Below, in pieces: positions 1-6,378 of a stretch of 7,396 nucleotides of DNA (positions are counted from its first letter, which is position 1; the number at the start of each line of letters is the position of its first letter). The stretch covers positions 1-7,396 of the forward strand of contig JAQSXQ010000071.1 of NCBI GenBank assembly GCA_029256565.1, in the 5' to 3' direction. This DNA is from Mycobacterium sp. GTDB taxonomy: Bacteria > Actinomycetota > Actinomycetes > Mycobacteriales > Mycobacteriaceae. The position numbers and the translations under genes are program-made. Under the pieces are notes generated by a model. That model saw only the letters and a list, made by a program, of their open reading frames with translations. It had not been told where the DNA came from and made no database searches.

Positions 1-1076
1 ACCTGCTGCGCGGTGGCCTGGGAGTTGCCGCTGTAGTCGCGGTAGGTCACCGTCTCGTCGGTCAGCCCGTAGGCCTGCCTGGTCGCAGTGATGCTGCGGC
101 CGATGTACTCCGACTCCTTCGCCGCGGCGTTCGGCTTGACGCTGAACTGCTCGACGATCATCGGCCAGCCCGCGCCGATGATGAGCGACGACAGCAGCAG
201 CAGCACCACGCCGATGGCCGGGATGCGCAGGTCGCGCAGGAAGATCGCGGAGAAGACGGCGACCGCACAGATGACGGCGATGGCCAGCAGGATGAGCTTG
301 GCGGGCAGCACCGCGTTGATGTCGGTGTAGCCGGCGCCGGTGAACGGCTTGCCGCCGCGGGTGTGGCTCAGCAGCTCGTAACGGTCGAGCCAGTAGGCGA
401 ACGCCTTCAGCAGGATCAGCGTGCCGCCCAGCGAGATCAGCTGGATGCGTGCCGCGCGGCTCAATGCCCCCGTACGACCGGCCAGCCGGATGCCGCCGAA
501 CAGGTAGTGGCCCAGCAGGTTCGCCACGAACGCCAGGAACGTCGCCACGAAGAGGTAGCTCAGGATCAGCCGGTAGAACGGCAGGTCGAAGGCGTAGAAG
601 CCGAGGTCCAGACCGAACTGCGGATCGGTCACGCCGAACTCGCCGCCGTGCAGGAACATCTGGATCCGCACCCAGTAGGTCTGCGCCACGATGCCTGCAA
701 GCAAGCCGATGAACGCGGGCACGCCGATCGTGAACAGCTTCATCCGCGACATCACGGCGGTGCGGTAGCGCGCCACCGGGTCATTGGGTCCCACCGAGGG
801 CACGAAGACCGGCCGCGTGCGATAGGCCAGCGTCAGAGCGCCGAAGACGACCGCACCCACCACCAGGGCCGCGACGAGGAACACGACGAGCCGGGTGGTC
901 AGCACCGTGGTGAACACCGACCGGTAGCCGAGTTCTCCGAACCAGAGCCAGTCGACGTACGCGTCGATGAACCGGGGCCCAATCAGCAACAGCAGCACGA
1001 AGGCCAGCGCGATGCCGACCAGGATTCGGCTACGTCGAGTCAGCTTCGGCATCCGTGCCGCAGGCCGCATTGCCAC
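1..1076 (-). CDS. UPF0182 family integral membrane protein (3' end outside the window)
   Basis: This is the N-terminal 358 codons of a large membrane protein; the gene continues past the left edge, so the C-terminal part (family members are about 1000 residues) is missing. The product has seven hydrophobic segments, near residues 18-37, 62-84, 114-134, 166-190, 211-230, 260-281 and 285-305, then begins a soluble region with the conserved stretch PNAAAKESEYIGRSI (residues 315-329). This layout is that of the UPF0182 family (Rv3193c-like), whose function is unknown. I chose the GTG at 1076: a GGAG at 1087-1084 lies 7 nt upstream, whereas the next in-frame ATG at 1070 is 13 nt away; the start MAMRP also resembles the M. 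tuberculosis protein as I remember it. The gene follows the YlbL-like protease on the same strand with an 88-nt gap, so the two may be co-transcribed. Confidence 0.93.
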   Translation of the reverse strand, partial: MAMRPAARMPKLTRRSRILVGIALAFVLLLLIGPRFIDAYVDWLWFGELGYRSVFTTVLTTRLVVFLVAALVVGAVVFGALTLAYRTRPVFVPSVGPNDPVARYRTAVMSRMKLFTIGVPAFIGLLAGIVAQTYWVRIQMFLHGGEFGVTDPQFGLDLGFYAFDLPFYRLILSYLFVATFLAFVANLLGHYLFGGIRLAGRTGALSRAARIQLISLGGTLILLKAFAYWLDRYELLSHTRGGKPFTGAGYTDINAVLPAKLILLAIAVICAVAVFSAIFLRDLRIPAIGVVLLLLSSLIIGAGWPMIVEQFSVKPNAAAKESEYIGRSITATRQAYGLTDETVTYRDYSGNSQATAQQ

Positions 1077-1111
1077 TCGTCAACTCCAGTCTGAGTGCTC
1101 GTTCTTCGGTG

Positions 1112-1129
1112 ACGTCGACGAGTCGACGT
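1112..1129. other. Intercistronic inverted repeat between the YlbL-like and UPF0182 genes
   Basis: ACGTCGA at 1112-1118 and TCGACGT at 1123-1129 form a perfect 7-bp stem with a 4-base loop. No T run follows on the minus strand, so it does not look like a standard intrinsic terminator. It could be an RNA hairpin that alters expression of the downstream UPF0182 gene, or a protein-binding palindrome. A TANNNT box (TAGAGT, 1141-1136 on the minus strand) lies just upstream, but no convincing -35 goes with it. Confidence 0.35.
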
Positions 1130-1164
1130 GCCCCAACTCTACGCACCAGGCCCCAAGAGATCTC

Positions 1165-2187
1165 TCAGCAACCGGGAGCTTCGCCACCGGCGGAATAGGT
1201 CTTCAGCGACTCCACCGCCGTGGCGAGCGTGTCCACCTTGAGCAGGGTCAGGCCGTCGGTGTCCCCGGTGTTCGCCTCCACGCAGTTCTCCGCGGGTACC
1301 AGGAACACCGTCGCACCCGCCTCGCGCGCCGCGACCATCTTGTGGGTGATGCCTCCGATGGGCCCGACCTTGCCCGCGTCGTCGATCGTGCCGGTGCCCG
1401 CGACGAACTTTCCGCCGTTGATGTCACCGGTGGTCAGCTTGTCCACGACGGCGAGGCTGAACATCAGTCCGGCCGACGGTCCGCCGACGTTGGCCAGGTT
1501 GAAGTCGATCGTGAAGTCGGCCCACGGCGCCTCGAGCACCCCGACGCCGAGGAATCCGTAGTCGCGGTCGGGGTTGTCGCCGAGCGTGATGGTCGTGGTG
1601 CCCAGGTCACCGCCCTTGCGGCGGTAGTCGACGACGAGCTGATCGCCCGGCTTCGTGGTCTTGAGCATCGCGGTGAACTCCTCGAGGCCGGCCACCGGCT
1701 TGTCGTTCACCATGTCGATGGCGTCGCCGTCCTCGAGCTTGCCCGCCGACGGGCCGGGTTCGGTCACCGACTCGACCGTCACCGACTTCGGGTACTTCAG
1801 GAATGACAGCGCGGCGTACTCGGCACTGTCCTCGGACCGCTTGAAATCCTGGGTATTGGACTCGTCGACCTCGTCCTTGGACTTGTCGGGCGGGTAGACC
1901 AGGGCCCTCGGGACCAGTTGGTCGCGCCCGGAGATCCACAACGCGAGGGCCTGGCCGAGCGTGATGCCGTCACTCTGCGCGACGGTGGTCATGTTGAGGT
2001 GACCCGTCGTCGGATGCACCTCGGCGCCCTCGATGTCGACGACCTCCTTGCCCTCCACCTCGCCGAGGGTGTCGAACGTCGGTCCCGGACCGAGCGCCAC
2101 GAACGGCACCGTGACCGCCGAGAGCAGTAGGCCGAACGCCACGATGGGTACCAACGCCACCAGCAGGGTCAGAATCCGCCTGTTCAC
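1165..2187 (-). CDS. YlbL-like membrane-anchored PDZ and Lon-type serine protease
   Basis: The 340-residue product has one N-terminal membrane anchor (about residues 4-27, followed by VPFVALGPGPT), a PDZ domain (about 134-203) and a C-terminal Lon-type proteolytic domain (S16 family). The predicted catalytic dyad is visible: Ser238 in NVGGPSAGLMFSL and Lys283 in GGITHKMVAA, each in its standard family context (GPSAG, and GIxxK). The domain should face the outside of the membrane. The family (YlbL in Bacillus, Rv3194c in M. tuberculosis) is of uncertain substrate; in Bacillus YlbL has been linked to degrading a cell-division inhibitor. The start chosen is GTG at 2187 (MNRRIL), which gives the length I recall for Rv3194c; an in-frame GTG at 2196 would add three residues. 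The gene is divergent from the Zincin_2 gene and lies upstream of UPF0182. Confidence 0.94.
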   Translation of the reverse strand: MNRRILTLLVALVPIVAFGLLLSAVTVPFVALGPGPTFDTLGEVEGKEVVDIEGAEVHPTTGHLNMTTVAQSDGITLGQALALWISGRDQLVPRALVYPPDKSKDEVDESNTQDFKRSEDSAEYAALSFLKYPKSVTVESVTEPGPSAGKLEDGDAIDMVNDKPVAGLEEFTAMLKTTKPGDQLVVDYRRKGGDLGTTTITLGDNPDRDYGFLGVGVLEAPWADFTIDFNLANVGGPSAGLMFSLAVVDKLTTGDINGGKFVAGTGTIDDAGKVGPIGGITHKMVAAREAGATVFLVPAENCVEANTGDTDGLTLLKVDTLATAVESLKTYSAGGEAPGC

Positions 2188-2200
2188 GCCGCCCACAGTA
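2188..2200 (-). promoter_or_regulatory. Candidate -10 box for the YlbL-like gene, possibly leaderless
   Basis: On the minus strand TACTGT (2200-2195) matches the mycobacterial TANNNT -10 pattern, and its last base lies 8 bases before the GTG at 2187. There is no clear Shine-Dalgarno sequence, only G-rich GGGCGG. Transcription starting at or next to the GTG would give a leaderless mRNA, which is common in mycobacteria. No -35 consensus is visible. Inference from spacing only. Confidence 0.4.
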
Positions 2201-2263
2201 GGGCTCTAGGTCGAATTAGCTCTCAGCGTGACCCGCCGACCCACGGTGAACGCCTGCAGTGAG

Positions 2264-2276
2264 TACCGTTGAAGCA
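2264..2276 (+). promoter_or_regulatory. Candidate -10 box for the Zincin_2 gene, possibly leaderless
   Basis: TACCGT at 2264-2269 fits TANNNT and ends 7 bases before the A of the ATG at 2276, which is the spacing expected if transcription begins on the start codon. No Shine-Dalgarno sequence precedes the ATG (the upstream bases are GTTGAAGC). The -35 region has no recognisable hexamer. It mirrors the arrangement of the divergent gene on the other strand. Confidence 0.42.
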
Positions 2277-3643
2277 TGTCCGACCTGCCCTTCGGCTTCT
2301 CCTCCGGAGACGACCCCGACCGCGACAAGTCCAAGAAGGACCCCAATTCCGGCGCGCCCGGGTCCGACCCGTTCGGCTTCGGCGGCGGTGGATTCGACAT
2401 GGGCGACCTCGGCCAGATCTTCTCCAAACTCGGCGAGATGTTCAGTGGCGCAGGCAACATGGGCAGCGGCAAGCAGACCGGGCCGGTGAACTACGACCTG
2501 GCGCGCCAGCTGGCGTCCAGCTCGATCGGCTTCGTCAAGCCCATCCCCGAACAGACCACGTCGGCCATCGCCGACGCCGTGCGGCTCGCCGAGACGTGGC
2601 TCGACGGCGTGACGCCGCTGCCCGCCGGCACGACCAAGACGGCCGCGTGGACGCCGAGCGACTGGATCGACAACACCCTCGACACCTGGAAGCGGTTGTG
2701 CGACCCGGTGGCCGAGCAGATGTCTTCGGTGTGGACGTCGGCACTCCCCGAGGAAGCCCGCGCGATGGCAGGCCCACTGATGGCGATGATGCAGCAGATG
2801 GGCGGCATGGCCTTCGGCTCGCAGCTGGGCCAGGCGCTGGGCACGCTGTCCAAGGAGGTGCTGACCTCCACCGACATCGGACTGCCCCTGGGACCCAAGG
2901 GCGTCGCCGCGCTGATGCCCGACGCCATCGAAGCCCTCGCCGAGGGACTCGAGCAGCCCCGCAGCGAGATCATGACGTTCCTCGCCGCACGCGAGGCCGC
3001 CCACCACCGCCTCTTCTCGCACGTGCCGTGGCTCTCGAGCCAGCTCATGAGCGCCGTCGAGGCGTTCGCCAGGGGCATGAAGGTCGACTCCAGCGGCATC
3101 GAGGAACTCGCCCGCGGCATCGACCCGTCGGCGCTGACCGACCCCTCGAAGATGGAAGAACTGCTCAGCCAAGGGATGTTCGAACCCAAGGCCACCCCCG
3201 AGCAGACCGCCGCCCTGGAGCGGCTCGAGACGCTGCTGGCCCTGATCGAGGGCTGGGTACAGACCGTGGTCACCGCGGCCCTCGGCGACCGCATCCCAGG
3301 AACGTCGGCGCTGAGCGAGACGCTGCGGCGGCGCCGCGCCACCGGCGGGCCCGCCGAACAGACGTTCGCCACGCTGGTCGGCCTGGAACTGCGCCCGCGC
3401 AAGCTGCGCGAGGCAGCCGCCCTGTGGGAGAAGCTCACCGACGCGATCGGCGCCGACGCCCGCGACGGCGTCTGGCAGCACCCCGACCTGCTGCCCTCGG
3501 CCGGCGACCTCGACGAGCCCGCCGGCTTCATCGACCGGATGATCGGCGGCGACACCGACGGCATGGACCAGGCGATCGCCGACCTCGAGAGGGACGCCAA
3601 CGGCGGCGACGACGAGCCCGGCCGTCCCCCTGTGGATAACTAG
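2276..3643 (+). CDS. Zincin_2 (DUF2342) family putative zinc-dependent metallopeptidase
   Basis: This 455-residue protein reads as a member of the actinobacterial Zincin_2/DUF2342 family (Rv3195-like), annotated as putative hydrolase or zinc-dependent metalloprotease. After a low-complexity Asp/Gly/Phe-rich N-terminus (residues 1-45) come the family core and two conserved blocks: AAREAAHHRLF (237-247), where a RExxH pattern (R239-E240-x-x-H243) stands where classical zincins have HExxH, and LIEGWV (323-328), whose Glu325 could be a further zinc ligand. No signal peptide or membrane segment is seen, so it is probably cytoplasmic. Substrate and activity are unknown. The ATG at 2276 is the only good start; it follows a -10-like box at leaderless spacing. 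The next gene starts 35 nt after the stop on the same strand, suggesting one transcription unit. Confidence 0.93.
   Translation: MSDLPFGFSSGDDPDRDKSKKDPNSGAPGSDPFGFGGGGFDMGDLGQIFSKLGEMFSGAGNMGSGKQTGPVNYDLARQLASSSIGFVKPIPEQTTSAIADAVRLAETWLDGVTPLPAGTTKTAAWTPSDWIDNTLDTWKRLCDPVAEQMSSVWTSALPEEARAMAGPLMAMMQQMGGMAFGSQLGQALGTLSKEVLTSTDIGLPLGPKGVAALMPDAIEALAEGLEQPRSEIMTFLAAREAAHHRLFSHVPWLSSQLMSAVEAFARGMKVDSSGIEELARGIDPSALTDPSKMEELLSQGMFEPKATPEQTAALERLETLLALIEGWVQTVVTAALGDRIPGTSALSETLRRRRATGGPAEQTFATLVGLELRPRKLREAAALWEKLTDAIGADARDGVWQHPDLLPSAGDLDEPAGFIDRMIGGDTDGMDQAIADLERDANGGDDEPGRPPVDN
3631..3639 (-). other. Perfect DnaA-box-like 9-mer at the end of the Zincin_2 gene
   Basis: TGTGGATAA on the plus strand is TTATCCACA on the minus strand, the classic high-affinity DnaA box. 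It encodes the last codons of the Zincin_2 protein (PVDN, stop) and is isolated, with no cluster of further boxes or AT-rich unwinding region, so it is not an origin. A chance match is quite possible. Confidence 0.25.
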
Positions 3644-3678
3644 AGCGCCACATCCGCCGACCGTGATTGAGTCGGCGC

Positions 3679-4521
3679 GTGACCCGCTACACGCTCGACC
3701 CGGCGATGCCGGTGCTGATGCGGCCCGACGACACCGTGCAGGTGGGCTGGGACCCGCGCCGCGCCGTTCTCGTCAGCCCGCCCGCCGGGCTGACGCCTGA
3801 CGCGCTCGCCGATCTGCTGCGGGCGCTGCAATCGGGGTTGACGCTGCCCGTCTTCACCTCGCTGGTGCTCAACCGCGGCGCCCACGACGCCGGAGCGGCC
3901 GCCGAACTCGTCGAGTGCCTCACCCGATCGAAGGTGCTGACCATCGACGTTCCCCGCACCCGGTCGGCGTCGGTGCGGGTGCACGGCCGCGGTCCGCTGT
4001 CGGACCTGCTGACCGGAGCGCTGCGGTGCTCGGGCAACCGGATCGCGATCAGCAGGCTCAGTCACGCGGGCGTGAACCCCCGCAACACCGACCTGGTGGT
4101 GCTCTCGGACTACCTCGTCACCGACCCACAGGTGGTGCACGACCTGCACGACGCCGGTGTGCCGCACCTGCAGGTCCGGGTGCGCGACGGCACCGGGCTG
4201 GTCGGCCCGCTGGTGGTGCCGGGCCAGACCAGCTGCCTCCGATGCGCAGACCTGCACCGCAGCGACCGTGACGCCGCGTGGCCCGCGGTCGCCGCGCAGT
4301 TGCGCCGCACCGTCGGCAACGCCGACCGCGCCACGGTGCTGGCCACCGCCGCGCTCGCGCTCGATCAGGTGGAGCGCGTCGTCAAGGCCGTACAGGGCTG
4401 CGGCGGTCCCGGATTGCGCGACGCACCACCGCCCACCCTGGACACCACGCTGGAGTTCGACGTACACACCGGATCGACGATCAGCCGACGCTGGTCGCGC
4501 CATCCACGGTGCGGTTGCTGA
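3679..4521 (+). CDS. Stand-alone TOMM-type cyclodehydratase-like (ThiF/E1-related) protein
   Basis: The 280-residue product resembles the ThiF/E1-like partner of azole-forming (TOMM) cyclodehydratases, which binds the leader of a precursor peptide. Support: a region like a degenerate nucleotide-binding glycine motif (VHGRGPLSDLL, residues 101-111), a ThiF-like strand LVVLSDYL (139-146), and a split cysteine set, CLRC at 186-189 followed by DLHRSDRDAAWP (191-202) and a terminal CGC (C278, C280). CxxC plus CxC is the zinc-binding arrangement of this family. M. tuberculosis has an equivalent (Rv3196). No YcaO partner or precursor peptide gene is in the window, so a real role in peptide modification is unproven. 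Start: GTG at 3679 (MTRYTLDP); an in-frame TTG at 3667 would add four residues, and neither has a strong ribosome site. It lies between the Zincin_2 and kinase genes on the same strand. Confidence 0.82.
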   Translation: MTRYTLDPAMPVLMRPDDTVQVGWDPRRAVLVSPPAGLTPDALADLLRALQSGLTLPVFTSLVLNRGAHDAGAAAELVECLTRSKVLTIDVPRTRSASVRVHGRGPLSDLLTGALRCSGNRIAISRLSHAGVNPRNTDLVVLSDYLVTDPQVVHDLHDAGVPHLQVRVRDGTGLVGPLVVPGQTSCLRCADLHRSDRDAAWPAVAAQLRRTVGNADRATVLATAALALDQVERVVKAVQGCGGPGLRDAPPPTLDTTLEFDVHTGSTISRRWSRHPRCGC

Positions 4522-4594
4522 CGGTTGCTGCCACTTCCCGCGGTGTTCGGGACGTCACAGGAACCGTTGTGGCGCAGTCGTGGATGATGGAGTG

Positions 4595-5905
4595 GTGGCA
4601 GACATAAAGCGTGGTCGGGCAGCGCGCAACGCGAAGTTGGCTTCGCTTCCCGTCGGGTTCGCCGGACGTGCTGCGCTCGGCTTCGGCAAGCGACTCACCG
4701 GCTCCTCGCGGGACGAGGTCAACGCCGAGCTGATGGAGAAGGCCGCCAATCAGCTGTTCACCGTTCTCGGCGAACTCAAGGGCGGCGCAATGAAGGTGGG
4801 CCAGGCGCTGTCGGTGATGGAGGCCGCCGTCCCCGAGCAGTTCGGTGAGCCGTATCGCGAAGCGCTGACGAAGCTGCAGAAGGACGCACCGCCCCTGCCC
4901 GCCGAGAAGGTGCACCGCGTGCTCAACGCGCAGCTGGGCACCAAGTGGCGTCAACGCTTCCAGTCGTTCGACGACGCACCCATCGCCTCGGCCAGCATCG
5001 GCCAGGTGCACAAGGCGGTGTGGGCCGACGGCCGCGTCGTCGCCGTGAAGATCCAGTACCCCGGTGCCGACGAAGCGCTGCGCGCCGACCTCAAGACCAT
5101 GAAGCGCATGGTCTCGGTGTTCAAGCAGCTCTCCCCCGGTGCCGACGTGCAGGGCGTGGTCGACGAACTGATCGAGCGCACCGAGATGGAACTCGACTAT
5201 CGGCTCGAAGCCGACAATCAGCGGGCGTTCGCCAAGGCCTACCGCGACCACCCGCACTTCGTGGTGCCCGCCATCGTCGCGAGCGCCCCCAAGGTGGTCG
5301 TCGCCGAGTGGATGGAAGGCATCCCGATGGCGAAGATCATCCGCGAGGGCACCGCCGAGCAGCGCGACCTGATGGGCACGCGGCTCTTCGAACTCACCTA
5401 CGACGCGCCGCGGCGGCTCGAGATGATGCACGGCGACGCGCATCCCGGGAACTTCATGCTGCTGCCCGAGGGCAAGATGGGCGTCCTGGACTTCGGTGCC
5501 GTGGCGCCGCTGCCGGGCGGCATCCCCGTCGAACTCGGTCGCGTGGTGCGCTATTCGCTCGAAAAGGATTACGACAACCTACTTCCCACGATGGAGCGGC
5601 TGGGTTTCATCCAGCAGGGCGAGCAGGTGTCGACCCGCGAACTCGACGACATGCTGCGCCAGTACGTCGAACCGCTCGAGGTGGAGGTCTTCCACTACAC
5701 CCGCAAGTGGCTGCAGAAGATGGCCGCCAGGAACATGGACCTCTCGGTCGACCAGATCAAGACCGCGCGTCAGATGGACATCCCGGCCAAGCTCGCGATC
5801 CCGATGCGGGTCATCGCCTCCAACGTCGCGATCTCGTGTCAGCTCGACGCGCACATCCCCACCAAAGCGCTTGCGACGGAACTGATCCCGGGCTTCGCCG
5901 ACTGA
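4595..5905 (+). CDS. ABC1/UbiB-family atypical kinase (AarF/ADCK-like)
   Basis: The 436-residue protein has the full set of ABC1 (UbiB/COQ8) kinase-like motifs: KxGQ (K67-V-G-Q70), the Ala-rich loop ASASIGQVH (131-139), the VAVK lysine (K152), the ExD motif E199-L-D201, the catalytic loop HGDAHPGN (279-286) and the metal-binding DFG (299-301). All key residues are present, so it should bind nucleotide. There is no C-terminal membrane segment. Relatives support ubiquinone synthesis, but mycobacteria use menaquinone, so the target here is unknown; the M. tuberculosis counterpart is Rv3197, often mislabelled as an ABC transporter subunit. Start: GTG at 4595 (MADIKRGRAARN) matches the N-terminus I recall for Rv3197; GTG at 4592 or 4580 are in-frame alternatives. 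A GGAG at 4589-4592 is too close to be ideal. The 73-nt gap from the previous gene shows no clear promoter. Confidence 0.93.
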   Translation: MADIKRGRAARNAKLASLPVGFAGRAALGFGKRLTGSSRDEVNAELMEKAANQLFTVLGELKGGAMKVGQALSVMEAAVPEQFGEPYREALTKLQKDAPPLPAEKVHRVLNAQLGTKWRQRFQSFDDAPIASASIGQVHKAVWADGRVVAVKIQYPGADEALRADLKTMKRMVSVFKQLSPGADVQGVVDELIERTEMELDYRLEADNQRAFAKAYRDHPHFVVPAIVASAPKVVVAEWMEGIPMAKIIREGTAEQRDLMGTRLFELTYDAPRRLEMMHGDAHPGNFMLLPEGKMGVLDFGAVAPLPGGIPVELGRVVRYSLEKDYDNLLPTMERLGFIQQGEQVSTRELDDMLRQYVEPLEVEVFHYTRKWLQKMAARNMDLSVDQIKTARQMDIPAKLAIPMRVIASNVAISCQLDAHIPTKALATELIPGFAD

Positions 5906-5927
5906 CCCGGCACTCGCCTCAGCACGA

Positions 5928-5962
5928 CGAGGCCGCCCAGCGGATCACGCCGGGCGGCCTCG
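5928..5962. terminator. Bidirectional hairpin between the convergent kinase and whiB7 genes
   Basis: CGAGGCCGCCC (5928-5938) is perfectly complementary to GGGCGGCCTCG (5952-5962), giving an 11-bp GC-rich stem with a 13-base loop. It begins 22 bases after the kinase stop and ends 2 bases past the whiB7 stop, so it can terminate both converging transcripts. Neither strand has a U run after the stem, which is usual for mycobacterial terminators and lowers certainty about mechanism. Confidence 0.72.
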
Positions 5963-5964
5963 CC

Positions 5965-6240
5965 TCATGCTGCCGCAGGGCTCGGCTGCGGGTTCTTGCG
6001 GGGGCGACCACGTGGCCGCTTGCGCGCCACGATGGTTCCGCGGTCGAGGATCTCTCCACCCCAGACCCCCCACGGCTCTTGACGTTCCAGCGCTGAGTCC
6101 AAGCACTCGCGGCGGATCGGGCAATCCGCGCACAGCTCCTTCGCGCGCTCCAGCTCCGTGGGACTCTCGGCGAACCACAGATCCGGCGATTCCTCGTGAC
6201 AGGGCACCGTCAGCCTCTCGCGGCATGTCCGGTCCGACAT
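5965..6240 (-). CDS. whiB7: WhiB7, iron-sulfur transcriptional activator of intrinsic antibiotic resistance
   Basis: The 91-residue protein has all WhiB-family hallmarks: four [4Fe-4S] ligands C14, C37, C40 and C46 (the CxxC-x5-C core is CADCPIRREC), the G[VI]WGG turn in EPWGVWGGE (55-63), and the C-terminal AT-hook RGRPRK (77-82) that separates WhiB7 from other WhiB proteins. WhiB7 binds the primary sigma factor and minor-groove AT tracts next to the -35 box, and switches on resistance genes (efflux pumps, ribosome methyltransferase, eis) when ribosomes are inhibited. An additional cysteine, C6, is present near the N-terminus. The ATG at 6240 has AGGAG at 6249-6245, 4 nt away, and no other in-frame start codon lies nearby upstream. 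The gene follows uvrD2 on the same strand but has its own promoter and a long regulatory leader. Confidence 0.97.
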   Translation of the reverse strand: MSDRTCRERLTVPCHEESPDLWFAESPTELERAKELCADCPIRRECLDSALERQEPWGVWGGEILDRGTIVARKRPRGRPRKNPQPSPAAA

Positions 6241-6321
6241 GTCTCTCCTGCTTCCTGGTCGTGTTGCTCGGTCATCTGTCTTAGATGGATCCTTCGACCA
6301 GGTTCTCGGGCTCTCCCGATG

Positions 6322-6358
6322 AAAATGGCCACGGATCCGATGTCGGGTCCGTGGCCAT
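6322..6358 (-). terminator. whiB7 leader attenuator (intrinsic terminator hairpin)
   Basis: On the minus strand ATGGCCACGGA (6358-6348) pairs perfectly with TCCGTGGCCAT (6335-6325). After a single C/A mismatch the stem continues with CCG (6346-6344... on the RNA 5' side) against CGG, closing on a 4-base loop. A run of four U residues (6325-6322) follows, the first shared with the stem. It lies 20 nt after the uORF stop and 81 nt before whiB7, the position expected for a conditional terminator that stops transcription before whiB7 when the uORF is translated normally. Confidence 0.85.
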
Positions 6359-6378
6359 GAGGCGTGTCGTGGGCTGTC

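Noticed and set aside
363..1094. Plus-strand ORF of 243 codons across the UPF0182 gene
   Set aside because: Gln/Arg/His-rich composition is that of an antisense shadow; the minus strand encodes a clear multi-pass membrane protein.
2216..3481. Long minus-strand ORF of 421 codons antisense to the Zincin_2 gene
   Set aside because: It is a typical antisense open frame of high-GC coding DNA, with no recognisable domain and a coherent protein on the opposite strand.
4512..4530. Tandem direct repeat CGGTTGCTG, two copies around the stop codon of the cyclodehydratase-like gene
   Set aside because: Only two short copies with no further structure; chance duplication is sufficient.
4567..4572. TTGTGG before the ABC1 kinase, like the -35 box of the whiB7 promoter
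   Set aside because: There is no AT-rich patch upstream and no TANNNT box at suitable spacing, so a WhiB7-controlled promoter is not supported.
4157..4594. Upstream in-frame extension of the ABC1 kinase to 582 residues
   Set aside because: The extension lies over the cyclodehydratase-like gene in another frame and reads as low-complexity shadow sequence; kinase homology begins at the GTG near 4595.
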